Source: Dendrocalamus latiflorus (Eukaryota; Streptophyta; Magnoliopsida; Poales; Poaceae). From it: 64,000 bases of DNA. The DNA lies in the NCBI GenBank assembly GCA_017311315.1, contig CM029654.1, forward strand, positions 24,139,879 to 24,203,878, given 5' to 3'. This document shows, piece by piece, positions 35,961 through 46,104 of the stretch (within the stretch, counting starts at the first letter, position 1; every line of letters begins with the position of its first letter). A program made the position numbers and the translations under genes. The notes under the pieces are model-generated. The model had not been told where the DNA came from. It made no database searches and saw only the letters and a list, made by a program, of their open reading frames with translations.

Positions 35961-36402
35961 TTGATTATGGTGCCGGTGTGGGCCACGCTGCGCCACGTGG
36001 TGGGGGGACCACGAGGTTGGTGGGACCGCATGTGGGACCCAGAGCTTGAGGGGCCACGTGTTGGTGGGACCGGTGCCGGTGTGGGCCACGCTGCGCCACG
36101 TGGTGGAGGGACCACGAGGTTGGTGGGACCGCATGTGGGACCCATCGAGCCATGTGTAGGTGGGACCCACGTGGTGCATGTGGGACGTGGGTGTGTGCAG
36201 AAGGGTGCATTATATCTGTGACGAATTTGTTTTGTTGTTTTGTGACGCTTCTTTGCTTTTCATCATTATTTTTAGTGCCTGGGCTCCGTCACACATCACC
36301 TATGACGAAGCTACAAATTTCGTCATTGAAAGTTCAAGTTTCATGACGAAATTCATAAACGTCACAAGGTAATCGTCATAGATAAGCACATTTGTAGTAG
36401 TG
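35960..36402. repeat. CACTA-2 5' subterminal region: 105-bp repeat with G-box cores and TGACGAAA words
   Basis: A unit of about 105 bp with ggccacgctgcgccacgtgg and gttggtgggaccgcatgtgg starts near 35,980 and near 36,083. Several CCACGTGG cores lie between 35,994 and 36,175. 36,215-36,390 has TGACGAA/TTCGTCA words in both orientations up to the terminus. Confidence 0.8.
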
Positions 36403-38060
36403 ATTGAAAAGGCCAGAAGGCTGAATGACCATCACGATGGTCTCTCCGAATGGGTTCCCTCTGCAACTGAAGAAAGTAATAGAAGTATTTCGGACTACCT
36501 GCAGGATAATTGGAAGGCAACAGATCCCCATTATAAGCTGGAAAGATTTGGCAAAGGATTAGAAAAATCAACTGCGGGGGGAATAACAAATTCGTTCAAG
36601 ATCCTAGCAGAAGTACAGGGACTCATGCAACGGCACGCACTCCTCGCAATGGGAAAAGCATGGAAGAACTTTAAGAGCACTCTTGTCACATAGTACGTGG
36701 CTAAGGATCTCACATCATTCAGAAGGTATCCTTTTGTATCGCCAGAAACATGGGAGGCCTTTGTGCAAATGAAGACAACAACCGAATTTGAACAACAAAA
36801 TGCCGCGCACAAGACTCTCCAATCACAAAACAATCACCCTGACAGACTCGGCACCGTTGGGTGTGCGAGTAAAATCCCGCAGTGGAGGATGCAGGATGAG
36901 GTTGCAATTCGATCGGAGGTCCCCCCGCCATTTGCCAAGATCGCAAACGAGCGCGCTCGAAACTGGTTAAGAGCGAGGTCATCAACCACGTCTTCAGATG
37001 TCTCCTCTTTCAAAAACCCCGTAGACGAGAAAATGTCCCAATGCCTGGTAAGATATGTTAAACTACATAGTTGTTAATACCTCTTGAATTTCATGGGTTC
37101 AAAAATAACATGATTGCCTCTTGCAGCAATTATTGACTACCAAATCTTCCTAAGGCTCCTTTCAAGAATACAGGGAGAGAGATATACTATTATAGGCCCT
37201 GGGAAACAAGGAGTACCCAGGTCGCACGCAAGCTTGGGGGTTTACGTATCTTGGAGGCACGGATTCCCGAATGACTCTGAGATAAATAGGAGTAGGAAGA
37301 GATCCAAGGCTTATCGCAATAAACAAATAAAATAGGAGCTTCGTGTACAACTTGAAGAACAGTTATCTGCCTCACTTCAAGAGAAGATTGCCTCACTTCA
37401 AGAGAAGATTGCCTCACTTCAAGGAGAGATAGATTCATTGAAGGAAAACCTGAGACAAGTCTACAACCAATCGCAACTCACCCCTGTTAATGCGATATCT
37501 AGTCCCCCTCAACATCGAAGTAGCTGTGCGTCCACGCCAATTACTGAACATAGTGATGCCCACTTACCTATCAACGACATCAAGGTAATGTACCTCTTTA
37601 GAATGCTACATATAGATAGATCTCCCTGGTGGACGCTTTACCTCATCTTGTATTATTATGTAGGAGACCACGCCTTGCATTCTCAGAGTCAGGCTTGTTG
37701 GCTCCATTTCCATTAACGCTGGGCAGGGGATGGCATATCCATGGCTGTCAGGGACGTTGGCGCACGGTGTACAAGTAGAGACCGGTTTTGTGAAGGTTCA
37801 GGTGGATATGATTAATGATGTTTTTAGGACTGTCCCTCTTGAGAAGCCCCAAATGAAGAGATTATGACATTAGGGGATGCCGTCCATACATTCATCTAGT
37901 GGCCCAAGAAGGACATCGCCCACAACTCATCCATGCCACAATCTCCACATCTAGTGGCCCAAGAGGGACATCGCCCTAGACCTGTCACATCGACTCCAGT
38001 AGCTCCACCTCAAGCTCTGGTTCTAAAGTCTGTTGCATCATCTCTCGTGGAGATGCCGTA
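36403..38060 (+). pseudogene. CACTA-1 second transposition gene (plant transposase/En-Spm type), pseudogene
   Basis: Resumes immediately at the CACTA-2 insertion point. 36,406-36,693 reads EKARRLNDHHDGLSEWVPSA. 36,697-37,077 contains TSFRRYPFVSPETWEAFVQM, then IPPPF-like and ANERARNWLRAR segments seen in plant CACTA-associated proteins. A stop at 36,691-36,693 and a frame break near 37,080 interrupt it. 37,330-37,440 encodes a coiled coil made of three tandem copies of a 21-bp unit (ASLQEKI). 37,670-37,870 holds LSGTLAHGVQVETGFVKVQV. The 5' part would lie before 23,411, but the frames on the two sides of CACTA-2 do not match directly. Confidence 0.65.
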
Positions 38061-38439
38061 GAAAATGTATCATAAGCGAGGCTCTAAGACCCAACTGAAG
38101 AAGATTAAGGCGCGTCTCGAGCAATGGAAGTTCATTCTCGGAGTGTCCTTGGTCCCCGAGTCACAATTACCCCGGTTTGGTCTGGTTTGCAGTACATTGC
38201 ATACCTGATACATGTAGAGGTCCAACATGAAGCCAAACCGGCACAGTGGATTCATTGTGAGATATACGGATGTGCATTTTCTCCATGACTCGAGCTACTT
38301 CGTCGTGACCTTTGAAGACTTATTCTTACTATTCAACCTCGACGAACTCGACGCCTCACTTCTACGATGCTAGATACTGTAAGTGTACTGTACAATGAAG
38401 TTCTACATTCACATTATACCGATAAATGCCATTAATTTT

Positions 38440-39400
38440 TGCTTATGTATAGATACATGATCCAACAAGTCCGGTGATGGAGACAACCTGTGAGTTTCCT
38501 CGACCCACACTTGGTCTCTGAGCAATCCATCAATGAAAATGCATCATTCATCCAAGATTACACAACAAGTGGATTGATTGCTCACAATGACAAGGAGTAC
38601 ATCATGGTACCCTTCAACCAAGGGTATATGCTTCACTAGTTGCCACACAAATTTTATTTGTATTTTATACGCAACATGAACTTAGGATTAATCACTATTG
38701 CGACATACATGACTAGGTCTTGCTGGATTCTGATTGTGATTGTACCAAAGTGGAGCAAGGTAATATATCTTGATTTTCTACTTAGGAGCAACCACAACTT
38801 CACTCGTGTGCAACAAGAAATTAACAGGTAAACTCATTTCCTCCATACATAACTCTATTGTAATATTTCCTTCGTTTGCAATGGCCGAGGCTAAGTTTTT
38901 TCGAATCACGTAGGTCATTTACTGCTTATATTGCCCAGGGAGGGAGACACAAGGAATCCAGTGACACGCTACGACACAGGACGTAATTTCTAGTACCCGC
39001 TACAACACAACAATCCTATATCACATTTTGTTATAATGCCTCTAGAATTGACAATACCTATGTATGTAATTCTATTTTTGTAGTACCACCAGCAGATACA
39101 GGGCAACGTATGTCGATTCTACGTTTGCCGCCATATGAAGGAAATCATGAACACTAAGACGAATGATCCAGATGTTTATCAACCTTCCAATAATTATTAT
39201 TTTCTGATTATATATATGTATACACACACATGCTAATTAATGACTTAACATTGCTCCTAGCGTAGCGGGTGGACTTTGACGAAAGTGCATTTGATCTTCA
39301 CAAACTCGTCAAAATTTGAGGAAATCTCTCCTAATTCTTGCTAGCAGAGGTCATAAATAAGACTGGAGAATTCCACTTTGGCAATGGTGATTAGATATAT
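38440..39400 (+). pseudogene. Ulp1-like (C48) cysteine protease pseudogene of CACTA-1
   Basis: The frames at 38,500-38,640 and 38,640-38,831 together carry the fold: INENASFIQDYTTSG, a YML-His-stop (TGG to TAG) where active copies have His-Trp, then PKWSKVIYLDFLLRS with the expected aspartate. At 39,100-39,140 VCRFYVCRHMKEIM carries the catalytic cysteine. A C-terminal piece at about 39,280-39,380 (ESAFDLHKL, AEVINKTGEF) matches the minus-strand fragment at 59,033-59,245. Ulp1 enzymes cleave SUMO; why plant transposons carry them is unsettled. Many stops; inactive. Confidence 0.72.
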
Positions 39401-39652
39401 GATGTTGAAACATTGGATTCAATTGTAATCACTCAATTATGCTTAATCAAACAATTCATTCAATTAAATTTATTTGTGAGATCTGTGTAACGATTATCAT
39501 GCTATATATGTGATCTGCTTGTGTTGTTTCATTCATCTGTGTAATTTATGTAATGATTGTCCTATGCTATATATACGTGATCTTACTTATTTTCGGATGG
39601 CATGGCTAGCATATTCTAAAGCTAGCCGAAAAAGCACATAAAATAGCTATTG

Positions 39653-39653
<1 letters not shown>

Positions 39654-39748
<95 letters not shown>
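39654..39748. repeat. (AT)n microsatellite abutting CACTA-1 right subterminal array
   Basis: Uninterrupted AT dinucleotides for 95 bp, immediately followed by the first CACAGACAGTT repeat of the element's right end. Confidence 0.97.
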
Positions 39749-39751
<3 letters not shown>

Positions 39752-40132
39752 AGACAGTTCGGAACACAACCGTTTGTGATATGCACATATCACGGACGGT
39801 TTTTGTTATTAACTGTCTGTGATATGGTGTATATCACAGATGGTTTGGAACACCGAACCATCTGTGATATTAGCCATATCACAAACGGTTAGTAACAATA
39901 ACCGTCTGTGATATCGTTCATATCACAGACAGCTAATAACAAAAACCGTCTGTGATAGTCGTGTATCACATATGGTTTTTCTAAAAACCATCTGTGTTGT
40001 AAGTTATCACAGACAGTGTGGGAGCTGTTTGTGATAACCAGCTATTATCACTGACACATAAACGCAGACAATTCAGAAACTATCTGTGATCACTGTTTTG
40101 AACCATTTGTGATAACACCGTCTGTAGTATTG
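39749..40132. repeat. CACTA-1 right subterminal repeat array
   Basis: Alternating ACAGACGGTT / AACCGTCTGT words, most with one or two changes. Its outermost 100 bp (complement of about 40,030-40,132) matches the right end of the small CACTA at 45,188-46,688 and the left ends at 55,905, 58,548 and 60,460, so these belong to one family. Confidence 0.85.
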
Positions 40133-40175
40133 TGGAACTCCAAGTTGAACATCATGTTGATGACACTTGGATTTA
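40133..40175 (+). pseudogene. Copia RT continuation beyond CACTA-1
   Basis: After the duplicated TGG the frame continues NSKLNIMLMTLGF, the residues expected after the APRAW motif of copia RT. It stops at about 40,172, where a PIF-like end fragment begins. Confidence 0.85.
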
Positions 40176-40360
40176 AAAGAGAAGTTAAGAGTAGTGTTCT
40201 GCTAAACAGGCCCTTAGTTTGCATGGCGTCGTGTGCGTCGGTTGCATGTGTAGCGCTGGGTTTGGCGCAGTTTAGGTCGCTATGGTGATCTGTTGTGGGA
40301 TGGCACGGCAAAAGGATAACCATGGCGTAGGTCTAATTGTAGGCTAATCTAAATGTAATC
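40171..40360. repeat. PIF-like end fragment plus flanking repeat
   Basis: 40,171-40,205 matches the right end of the PIF-like blocks at 45,113-45,166 and 63,293-63,331 (agagaagttaagagta...aaacaggccc). It is followed by TTAGTTTGCATGG; TTA is the usual PIF/Tourist target. 40,206-40,313 is repeated at 63,332-63,432 (gcatggcgtcgtgtgcgtcg...). Confidence 0.65.
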
Positions 40361-40558
40361 TCTAGATGCCAAAAAAAGAGGAAAACAGAAAAGTCAAAGT
40401 TGTTGTGTGGCGCAAATTTCCCTCTCGTGTTCTAGAATTTACACCGATCTCGCCTGATTTCCAGCAGTCTTCGCCTCCGGGAGGTCGCCGACGCTCCTCC
40501 GCCGCTCTGCTGCTCCTCGTCTTCCACTTATCCCTCGTCCATCGCGGTCGCTTGCTGG

Positions 40559-40747
40559 ATGGCCACGCCGGCGAGCTGCCGGCGGCCCGGCGCCAACCGC
40601 GGTCCCCTCCTTCCTAGCACCTCCGCCCCTCGCTCCCTTCCGCTCTCAGCCTCCGCGCCATCAATAACGTTGCCGCTTCACTCATCCACGGCTCCACGTC
40701 GCACCTTCCTCCTCGCCTCGAACTTCACTGCATCTCGCTTCGCATAG
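40559..40747 (+). CDS. Putative host exon with plastid transit-peptide-like N-terminus
   Basis: An ATG in good context (tgctggATGGcc) begins a 62-residue frame rich in Ser, Ala, Pro and Arg and almost free of acidic residues (MATPASCRRPGANRG...), the composition of a chloroplast transit peptide. It is preceded by a CT- and GC-rich leader (40,440-40,558). It ends at TAG (40,745-40,747), 7 bp before the 8-bp target duplication of the hAT element. Without the hAT element the sequence continues at 43,367. I see no matching mature protein, so this may be a captured or broken exon. It could also be a chance ORF in GC-rich DNA. Confidence 0.35.
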   Translation: MATPASCRRPGANRGPLLPSTSAPRSLPLSASAPSITLPLHSSTAPRRTFLLASNFTASRFA

Positions 40748-40761
40748 CCGTCACCCTCCCC

Positions 40762-43358
40762 TAGAGCTGGGACTTGGGCCGTGCTTTTTTGGGCCAGCCC
40801 GAAGCACGGGCGGCCCGGCAAGGCCCAAGCACGGCCCGACACGTGGCGTGCCGTGCCGGCCCGGCACGAACGGCAGGCCATGCTGGGCCTGGAAAACCGG
40901 CCCGGTGGGCGGCACGGCGATTCGTGCCGTGCTCGGGCCGGCACGGCACGGCGGGCTCGGCCGGCACGGTGGGCACAGCCAGCACGGCGGGCACGGCCGG
41001 CACGGTGGGCACAGCCAGCACGGCCGGCACGGTGGGCACAGCCAGCACGGCGGGCACGGCGGAGGATGCCACGGCCTCTACCACAACCATCACAGAGCAT
41101 ACGCACGGGAGGCACGGCGGAGGCCTCCCCCAGTCCCCCTCCCGTCGACATCCCAATCCCCACAACCACAACCATCACAGAGCAGAGGAGAGAATAGAGG
41201 GGAAGGAGGCACACCGGTCACCGGAGCACGAGTGGACGACGGCCGCACCGCCGCAGCATCCCGCATCCCGCGCGATGACGAACTCGTCGTCGGCGCCCAA
41301 GTCGCCGCCCGGCCATCCGCCGCTAGTGGGTAGTCGAGGTCGTCGCCGCCGTCGCTTGGAGCCAGGGGAGGAGGGGGAAGGAGAGGGTGCCGGGGGAGAA
41401 GGGGCGACCGGGGAAGGAGGGGGGCGGCGGAGGATGGGCATTGGGGGAGGAGGGTGGCGGCGGGGAAAGGCGGGGGCGGGGGAGGAGGGGGCGGCGGAGG
41501 AAGGCAGTGGCGGGGGAAGGAGGGGGAGGCGGAGGAGGAGGGGGCGGCGGGGGAGGAGGGGCGGGGGAAGGCGAGGGCGGCGGAGGAGGAGGGGCGGGGG
41601 CGGCGGAGAAGGCGGAAGCGACCGGGGGAGTAGACGAGTAGTGGGGCGGCGGGGAAATGAATCGAGCGGCGGCAGCGAATGATTTGAGGGTTAGGTTTTT
41701 TTTGGTTTTTGACGATTTAGTCCTTTAGGTTTTTGTTTATTTTGATTTCTTCTATTTTAGCCCTCAAAAATTCTGATTTCATCGCGAAAAGATCCTGCAC
41801 ATCCGTTGTGATATGTACATTTGTATAGAGCAGTCCTTAGAATGCCAAATTTGAAGATTAAGTTGGGTTTTAGAGATGTGAATGTGCAATGTGTGTGTGT
41901 GTGTGTGTGTATATATGAGATGAGGAGAAAGATGCGGATGGTTGGATCTTAATCCAATGACTGAAAAAAATGATTGAGATATGTTATGATTTAGGCCAAG
42001 TTTATTTTTGCACTTGTGATATGAGGTGTCTTTTCTTGTTCTTCATTTTTGCACTTGTGATATAAGGTGTCTTTTCTTATTCATGCTATGCAAGATATGT
42101 ATGATATTGGACTAGATGACCAAGTTTGGAGGTGGAATGGTATGAGACAATAGTATGGAATTGTGATATAAGGTCCTATACATCTGTTGTGACATGTACA
42201 TCTATATGGAACGATCCTTAGAATGCCAAATTTGAATATTGAGTTAGCTTTTGGAAATGTGAATGTGTGATGTGTATATATATGAGATGAGGAGAAAGAT
42301 AAGGATGGTTGGATCTTAATCTAATAGCTGAAAAAGTGACTGAGATATGCTGTGAATTAGGCCGAGTTCATTTTTGCACTTGTGATATGAGGTGTCTTTT
42401 GTTGTTCTTCATTTTTGCACTTGTGATATAAGGTGTCTTTTATTGTTCTTTCTTAAGAAACATCATCATATAAGAATAATGAGTATTTTCAATGTTGCTC
42501 CTCCTTAGGTTACCACTACTGAACCCTAGGTCGCATCCTCACGGCTTTCTTGCTTCTTTGTGTAAAATTGGTAGGGCTGGACTGCTAGAGAAGAAGATCA
42601 ATCAGATCAACATATTCTAACATATATTATAATTTGACAACATAGCTCACCTCCATTGTGATTTTATTTTATGTAAGCAAATTACTACTATATGCGCTTC
42701 TAATTCTAACATAGCTCCCTTCACCGACTGCCTTTTTAATTCGAGCATTTGATGAGATAATCACCCCATGTGTGTTACAATTAACCATTATGTAAACAGA
42801 GATAGACTGTTATTGGTGTGTGTATTCCAATTAGTTACTAAATGTTCGAGAAATTATTTAAAATCGATTTCTTAACTATAGTAAATTGCACTCATAACTC
42901 TCTTTGAGCTTTTCTATTTGACTAGTTGGGCAACGCTATGCTAGATTGCCGGGCGATGAGCTAGATGTCCACATACGCTACAGTCCAATTTGCACCAAGA
43001 TATGTATACCATTAGACTAAATGACCAAGTTCGGAGGTGAAATGACATGAGACAATAGTATTGAATTTTAAGTAGGTTTTAATAAGGCGGGTACAAGAGA
43101 AAGGAAGATGGCGGCCACCGCTACCATCGTCACCGTCGCTTTCGTCGTGTATAGTTACTTTGGGCTGGGCTTGGGCTGGCACGGCACGAACACCGGCACG
43201 GTGGGCTTTGGGCCGTGCTTGGACCTGGCCGGAGGCGAGGCGGGCCGACACGGCACGGCACGGCGGGATGACTGGGCCGAGCCGGCACGGCACGAAGCGG
43301 CCCGAAGCACGATGGGCTTGGGCCGTGCCGGCACGGCACGGCCCAATTCCCACCTTTA
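40762..43358. mobile_element. hAT element, 2,597 bp, perfect 8-bp TSD, non-autonomous
   Basis: The left end TAGAGCTGGGACTTGGGCC and the complement of the right end TAAAGGTGGGAATTGGGCC match at 16 of 19 positions. Flanking 8-bp direct repeats are identical, ccctcccc (40,754-40,761 and 43,359-43,366). Subterminal blocks (40,790-41,060 and 43,160-43,345) are crowded with GGCACGGC/GCCGTGCC in both orientations. The interior has a GC-rich exon-like block with an ATG at 41,275 (MTNSSSAPKSPPG) running into Gly/Arg repeats, then AT-rich DNA. No hAT transposase is recognisable. Confidence 0.88.
41790..42460. repeat. 381-bp direct duplication inside the hAT element
   Basis: ttagaatgccaaatttgaa occurs at 41,837 and 42,218, and the flanking sequences (gagatgaggagaaagat..., cacttgtgatatgaggtgtc) repeat with the same offset and roughly one difference per ten bases. 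A (GT)n run at 41,893-41,911 is in the first copy only. A further related segment (gatgaccaagttyggaggtg) is at 42,117 and 43,019. 42,470-42,990 shows no feature. Confidence 0.8.
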
Positions 43359-43444
43359 CCCTCCCCACCAGCCGCCCCTCCTAGCCCCTCTCCTCCTGTA
43401 TTGAGGCGCTGCTCGCCCTTGCCGCCCACCAACTGTTCGTCGCA

Positions 43445-43843
43445 ATGCCTCCCTCCTCTCTGTTATGGTTACCTTTTCAGTTGGCATGGAGGGCAGAGGG
43501 GAGTGGAATGGTGAGGCATCCAGGGATGACGACAGGAGTTGCTTCTTGCCCGTTTCTGCAAGGCGAACGTGATCGACGGATTCAGTTGTCGGCACGGGCA
43601 GCCTCGTCGCACCCTCCTTCCCGGTTGTTTGGCAAGTGCTTCGACTGCCTCGCCAGCGACCATGGAGTCGCGGCCTACCAAAACTCACCTCGATATCGTC
43701 GTTGTGGTGAGGCCGGGCATTTTGCCCGGTGGTACCGTCTTCGCCGCGCACGCGGCTCCCTTCCACCTCCGGCTCTCGTTGCGGCCGTACGTCCGGGTTC
43801 AAGCTTCAACCTGTTCCACAATTTTCCTCTGTTCCAACCTTAG
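43445..43843 (+). pseudogene. Zinc-knuckle (CCHC) protein fragment, LINE/retroelement-like, degenerate
   Basis: A 132-codon frame starting in a segment repeated at 61,317-61,420. Residues around 43,630-43,740 read GKCFDCLASDHGVAAYQNSP and then CGEAGHFARWY: two adjacent CCHC knuckles of the type found in grass LINE ORF1 and related zinc-knuckle proteins. Three expected cysteines are tyrosine. No endonuclease or RT follows. It could be a LINE fragment or a captured host exon. Confidence 0.5.
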
Positions 43844-43904
43844 GAAAAAAATTTATAAGTTGAGTTTTCTCAAATATTTCAAATAGTTCAAAATTAATGC
43901 ATTT

Positions 43905-44361
43905 ATTTTGTCAATGGAGAAAAGTTACACCCTTATATCTGTAGAAGTATGCCCAAGGCAGATACATGTTCTATTTTTAGTGCTGAAAGAGGTGCTAACT
44001 GGTGGATTTTCTGTGTGCTACAGGGATATTGGTAGAATATCTGAATTCGTGAAATCAAAGCATGAAGAAGGTGTTGTTTGCCCTAAATTTCATGTCCTGC
44101 CAGTCTGAAAATTTCACAGTAGCTGTCATCATTTTATTCCACCTCCATATGTCATATTAGCTTTGCATCCACCTATATCCATGAGGCTTACCTTGATGTC
44201 TGCTTTATATTCTCTACATAGCTGGAACCAGATGATTCTGGAGAGTAAGTCCTGAAAAAGGAACAAACACTACATTCATACTTTTAATTTGTTCTCAGTC
44301 ACTCTTTGTTTAGGAGACTAGTAAACACTACATTAATACTTTTAATTTGTTCTCAGTCACT
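43905..44361 (+). other. Duplicated gene-like block X, copy 1
   Basis: Nearly identical to 63,438-63,897. An open frame at 43,908-44,108 contains DIGRISEFVKSKHEEGVVCP, preceded by an acceptor-like gtgctacag at 44,022. A second exon-like piece LEPDDSGE lies between an acceptor-like catag (44,221) and a strong donor gagtaagt at about 44,242. A 58-bp tandem repeat (aaacactacattcatac...) spans 44,266-44,361. The reading frame is kept in both copies, but I do not recognise the protein. It may be exons of a host gene, carried or interrupted by transposons. Confidence 0.5.
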
Positions 44362-44539
44362 GTTTCGAGCACATCAGCACCAACGATTAGCTCGCAAACA
44401 TCCTAATCAAGCTTTTGGGAAGACTCAAACTCTTGGAGATGAAAGAAAGAATTAGGATACAAGATGTGAAGAAGACACAACTAGCTTAGCGAGTAAATGT
44501 TGAATTAAGCTAGTTGTGTCACGTTAAATTTTTTCTGTT

Positions 44540-45166
44540 TTAGACTTGCACGGGGTTGCTAACATGTCAGGCAGACCTTGGCGGCAGGCTCCGATGCGGC
44601 AGGCCCGTTGGTGGGGATAGCCCAAGGAGAGGAGGCTGACGGAACGAGAGAGGTAGGGAATAGGGTTAGGCAGAACGAGACCTCACCTTGCCGAGGAGAG
44701 GAAGCCGGCGGACGCTTCTGTGCTCGCCATGGAGTCACCGATGTTGCCAAGCAGGCCACCGAGGAAACCCCTGGAGTCGCCGCCGGTCGCCCGATCTAAT
44801 GCCTCTACCCGACGCTTCGGCCGAAGAGTTCTAGAAAACCCGAAGGGTGCTGAAGGGGTATCATCCAATAGCATTTGTGGGTAATTACCGTGAACTTCTA
44901 TGGGCTATTACGCTTCACATGTAGGGGTATCATCCAATAGCATTTGTGGGTAATTACTGTGAACTTCTATGGGCTATTACGCTTCACATTTGTTAGCTCC
45001 GCACGAGAATCCACCTCAAGGCAGTCTCTCCTAATCAGTTCATTTTGGACTCTGCTCCTCATGAGAAGCCGAATCAGCCTATTTTAAGAAGCGAATTGTT
45101 TGGCACAGCTTCACTTAATTTAAAAGAGAAGTTAAGAGTAGAGTTCTGCTAAACAGACCCTTAGCT
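44540..45166 (-). mobile_element. PIF-like block Y, copy 1
   Basis: 44,662-45,166 is closely similar to 62,901-63,331. On the minus strand its outer end reads GGGTCTGTTTAGCAGAACTC, followed outward by TAA (the TTA-type target). A minus-strand frame (44,874-44,683) encodes PKRRVEALDRATGGDSRGFL and remains open in both copies. A 68-bp tandem duplication (ggggtatcatccaatagcat) at 44,865-44,998 is single in copy 2. The other terminus is not visible, so it is a partial element. Confidence 0.5.
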
Positions 45167-45888
45167 TGCATGGCCCTTAGTTTAGTACACTACTACAGAA
45201 AGCCTAATACTAGACGCCAAATCACAGACGGTTTTGTGAAACCGTCTGTGATGTACACTATTACAGACGGTTTTAATTTGGAGGTCGTCTGTGGTATTTG
45301 TGGCGGGAAAAAGGAGTATCACGGACGGTTTTTATTATAAAACCGTCTATGATATTCCAGTATCACAGACGATTTTATAATAAAAACCGTCTGTGATACG
45401 TTTCCTGCCTTGCAATCCCTCAAAATTTCATATTTTCCCGCTTAAGTCCGAGTATGACTCAGTTCACATTCAGTAAAACGGGTATAACTTTTGCATACGG
45501 TGTCCATTTTCGACGTTCTTATACTCGTTGGAAAGCTAATGACGAGCCCGATCCAAACAAATGACCAGCTCATGCTAGTCGCCCTCCAAGACCTCGAAAA
45601 TCGGCCATCTTTGGACCTAAACTTGCGTCGCAAGTTTTTGGTTTCTGCTTTTGCCCTTTTTCTTGGTCTTCCTTTCAGAATTTGGATTTTGCTTCAACTG
45701 AAAAGTTGTAGATCTCATCGAAGCCTTTCAAATAAGTATATATAAGCTATATAAACCTTGCTATTTTATGTTTTCAGACTAGTTGTTTATATTGCATCGG
45801 TATATAAAATTTTGTGCTCTAATTCACAGACGGTTCTATATATAGAACCGTCTGTGATAATCTGACCGCTAGGCCCGTCGATCCTCCT

Positions 45889-46015
45889 CAACCCAATCCT
45901 AGCCAATAGAAATCCACCAATCCTCACCCCACAGATCGTAGCTCCGCCTCTCCGTTCCCGCGCCAAAAATTTCGAACTCCCGCCTCTCCCTCCCTCTCCC
46001 TCCCCTATAAATATA
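45889..46015 (+). promoter_or_regulatory. Histone-type promoter remnant inside the small CACTA
   Basis: Three CCAAT boxes (about 45,893, 45,903 and 45,918), an E2F-like CCCGCGCCAAAA (45,957-45,968) and a TATA box TATAAATATA (46,006-46,015) occur in the order expected for a plant S-phase gene promoter. All three classes are conserved in the inverted copy (TATA at 57,327-57,336; CCAAT boxes at about 57,413-57,445). Activity is not known. Confidence 0.65.
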
Positions 46016-46104
46016 ACCAAAACCCAGCCTCTTTGTTGGTCTCCTCTTCCTTGCTGTCCTCCTCCTAGCTGTTCTCCTCCTCCTTGCTGTCCTCCTCCTC
46101 CTTG

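Larger units (their letters stand above)
23414..36402 (-). mobile_element. CACTA-2: 12,989-bp CACTA element nested in CACTA-1
   Basis: Ends are CACTACTAGGGA (23,414) and ...TTTGTAGTAGTG (36,402), flanked by ATT on both sides (23,411-23,413 and 36,403-36,405). Subterminal repeats are of a TGACGAAA / TTCGTCAT type, different from those of CACTA-1. Genes run on the minus strand: TNP2 (34,858-31,283) near the 5' end at 36,402, Transposase_24 gene (28,055-24,272) toward the 3' end. It also holds an ARM-repeat gene fragment, a gypsy LTR fragment and several minisatellites. Coding is far better preserved than in CACTA-1, as expected for the younger insertion. Confidence 0.92.
18375..40132 (+). mobile_element. 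CACTA-1: En/Spm-type transposon inserted in copia RT
   Basis: The left terminus is CACTACTACAAAAGAGG (18,375). The right terminus ...CTGTAGTATTG ends at 40,132; its complement CAATACTACAG matches the left end with two mismatches in 11. The 3-bp duplication is TGG (18,372-18,374 and 40,133-40,135). The copia RT frame runs into the left end (...APRAW) and resumes on the right with NSKLN, so the insertion point is certain at codon level. Arrays of ACAGACGGTT subterminal repeats lie at both ends. Gene order is TNP2 pseudogene, repeats, [CACTA-2 insertion], second transposition gene, Ulp1-like protease. Without CACTA-2 and its duplicated ATT it is about 8.8 kb. All its genes are broken. Confidence 0.92.

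Noticed and set aside
40678..41682. Overlapping 136-302-codon ORFs on both strands in the hAT element
   Set aside because: Produced by GGCACGGC repeats and GGA-rich runs; several frames are open at once. Only the ATG at 41,275 is mentioned as a possible exon.
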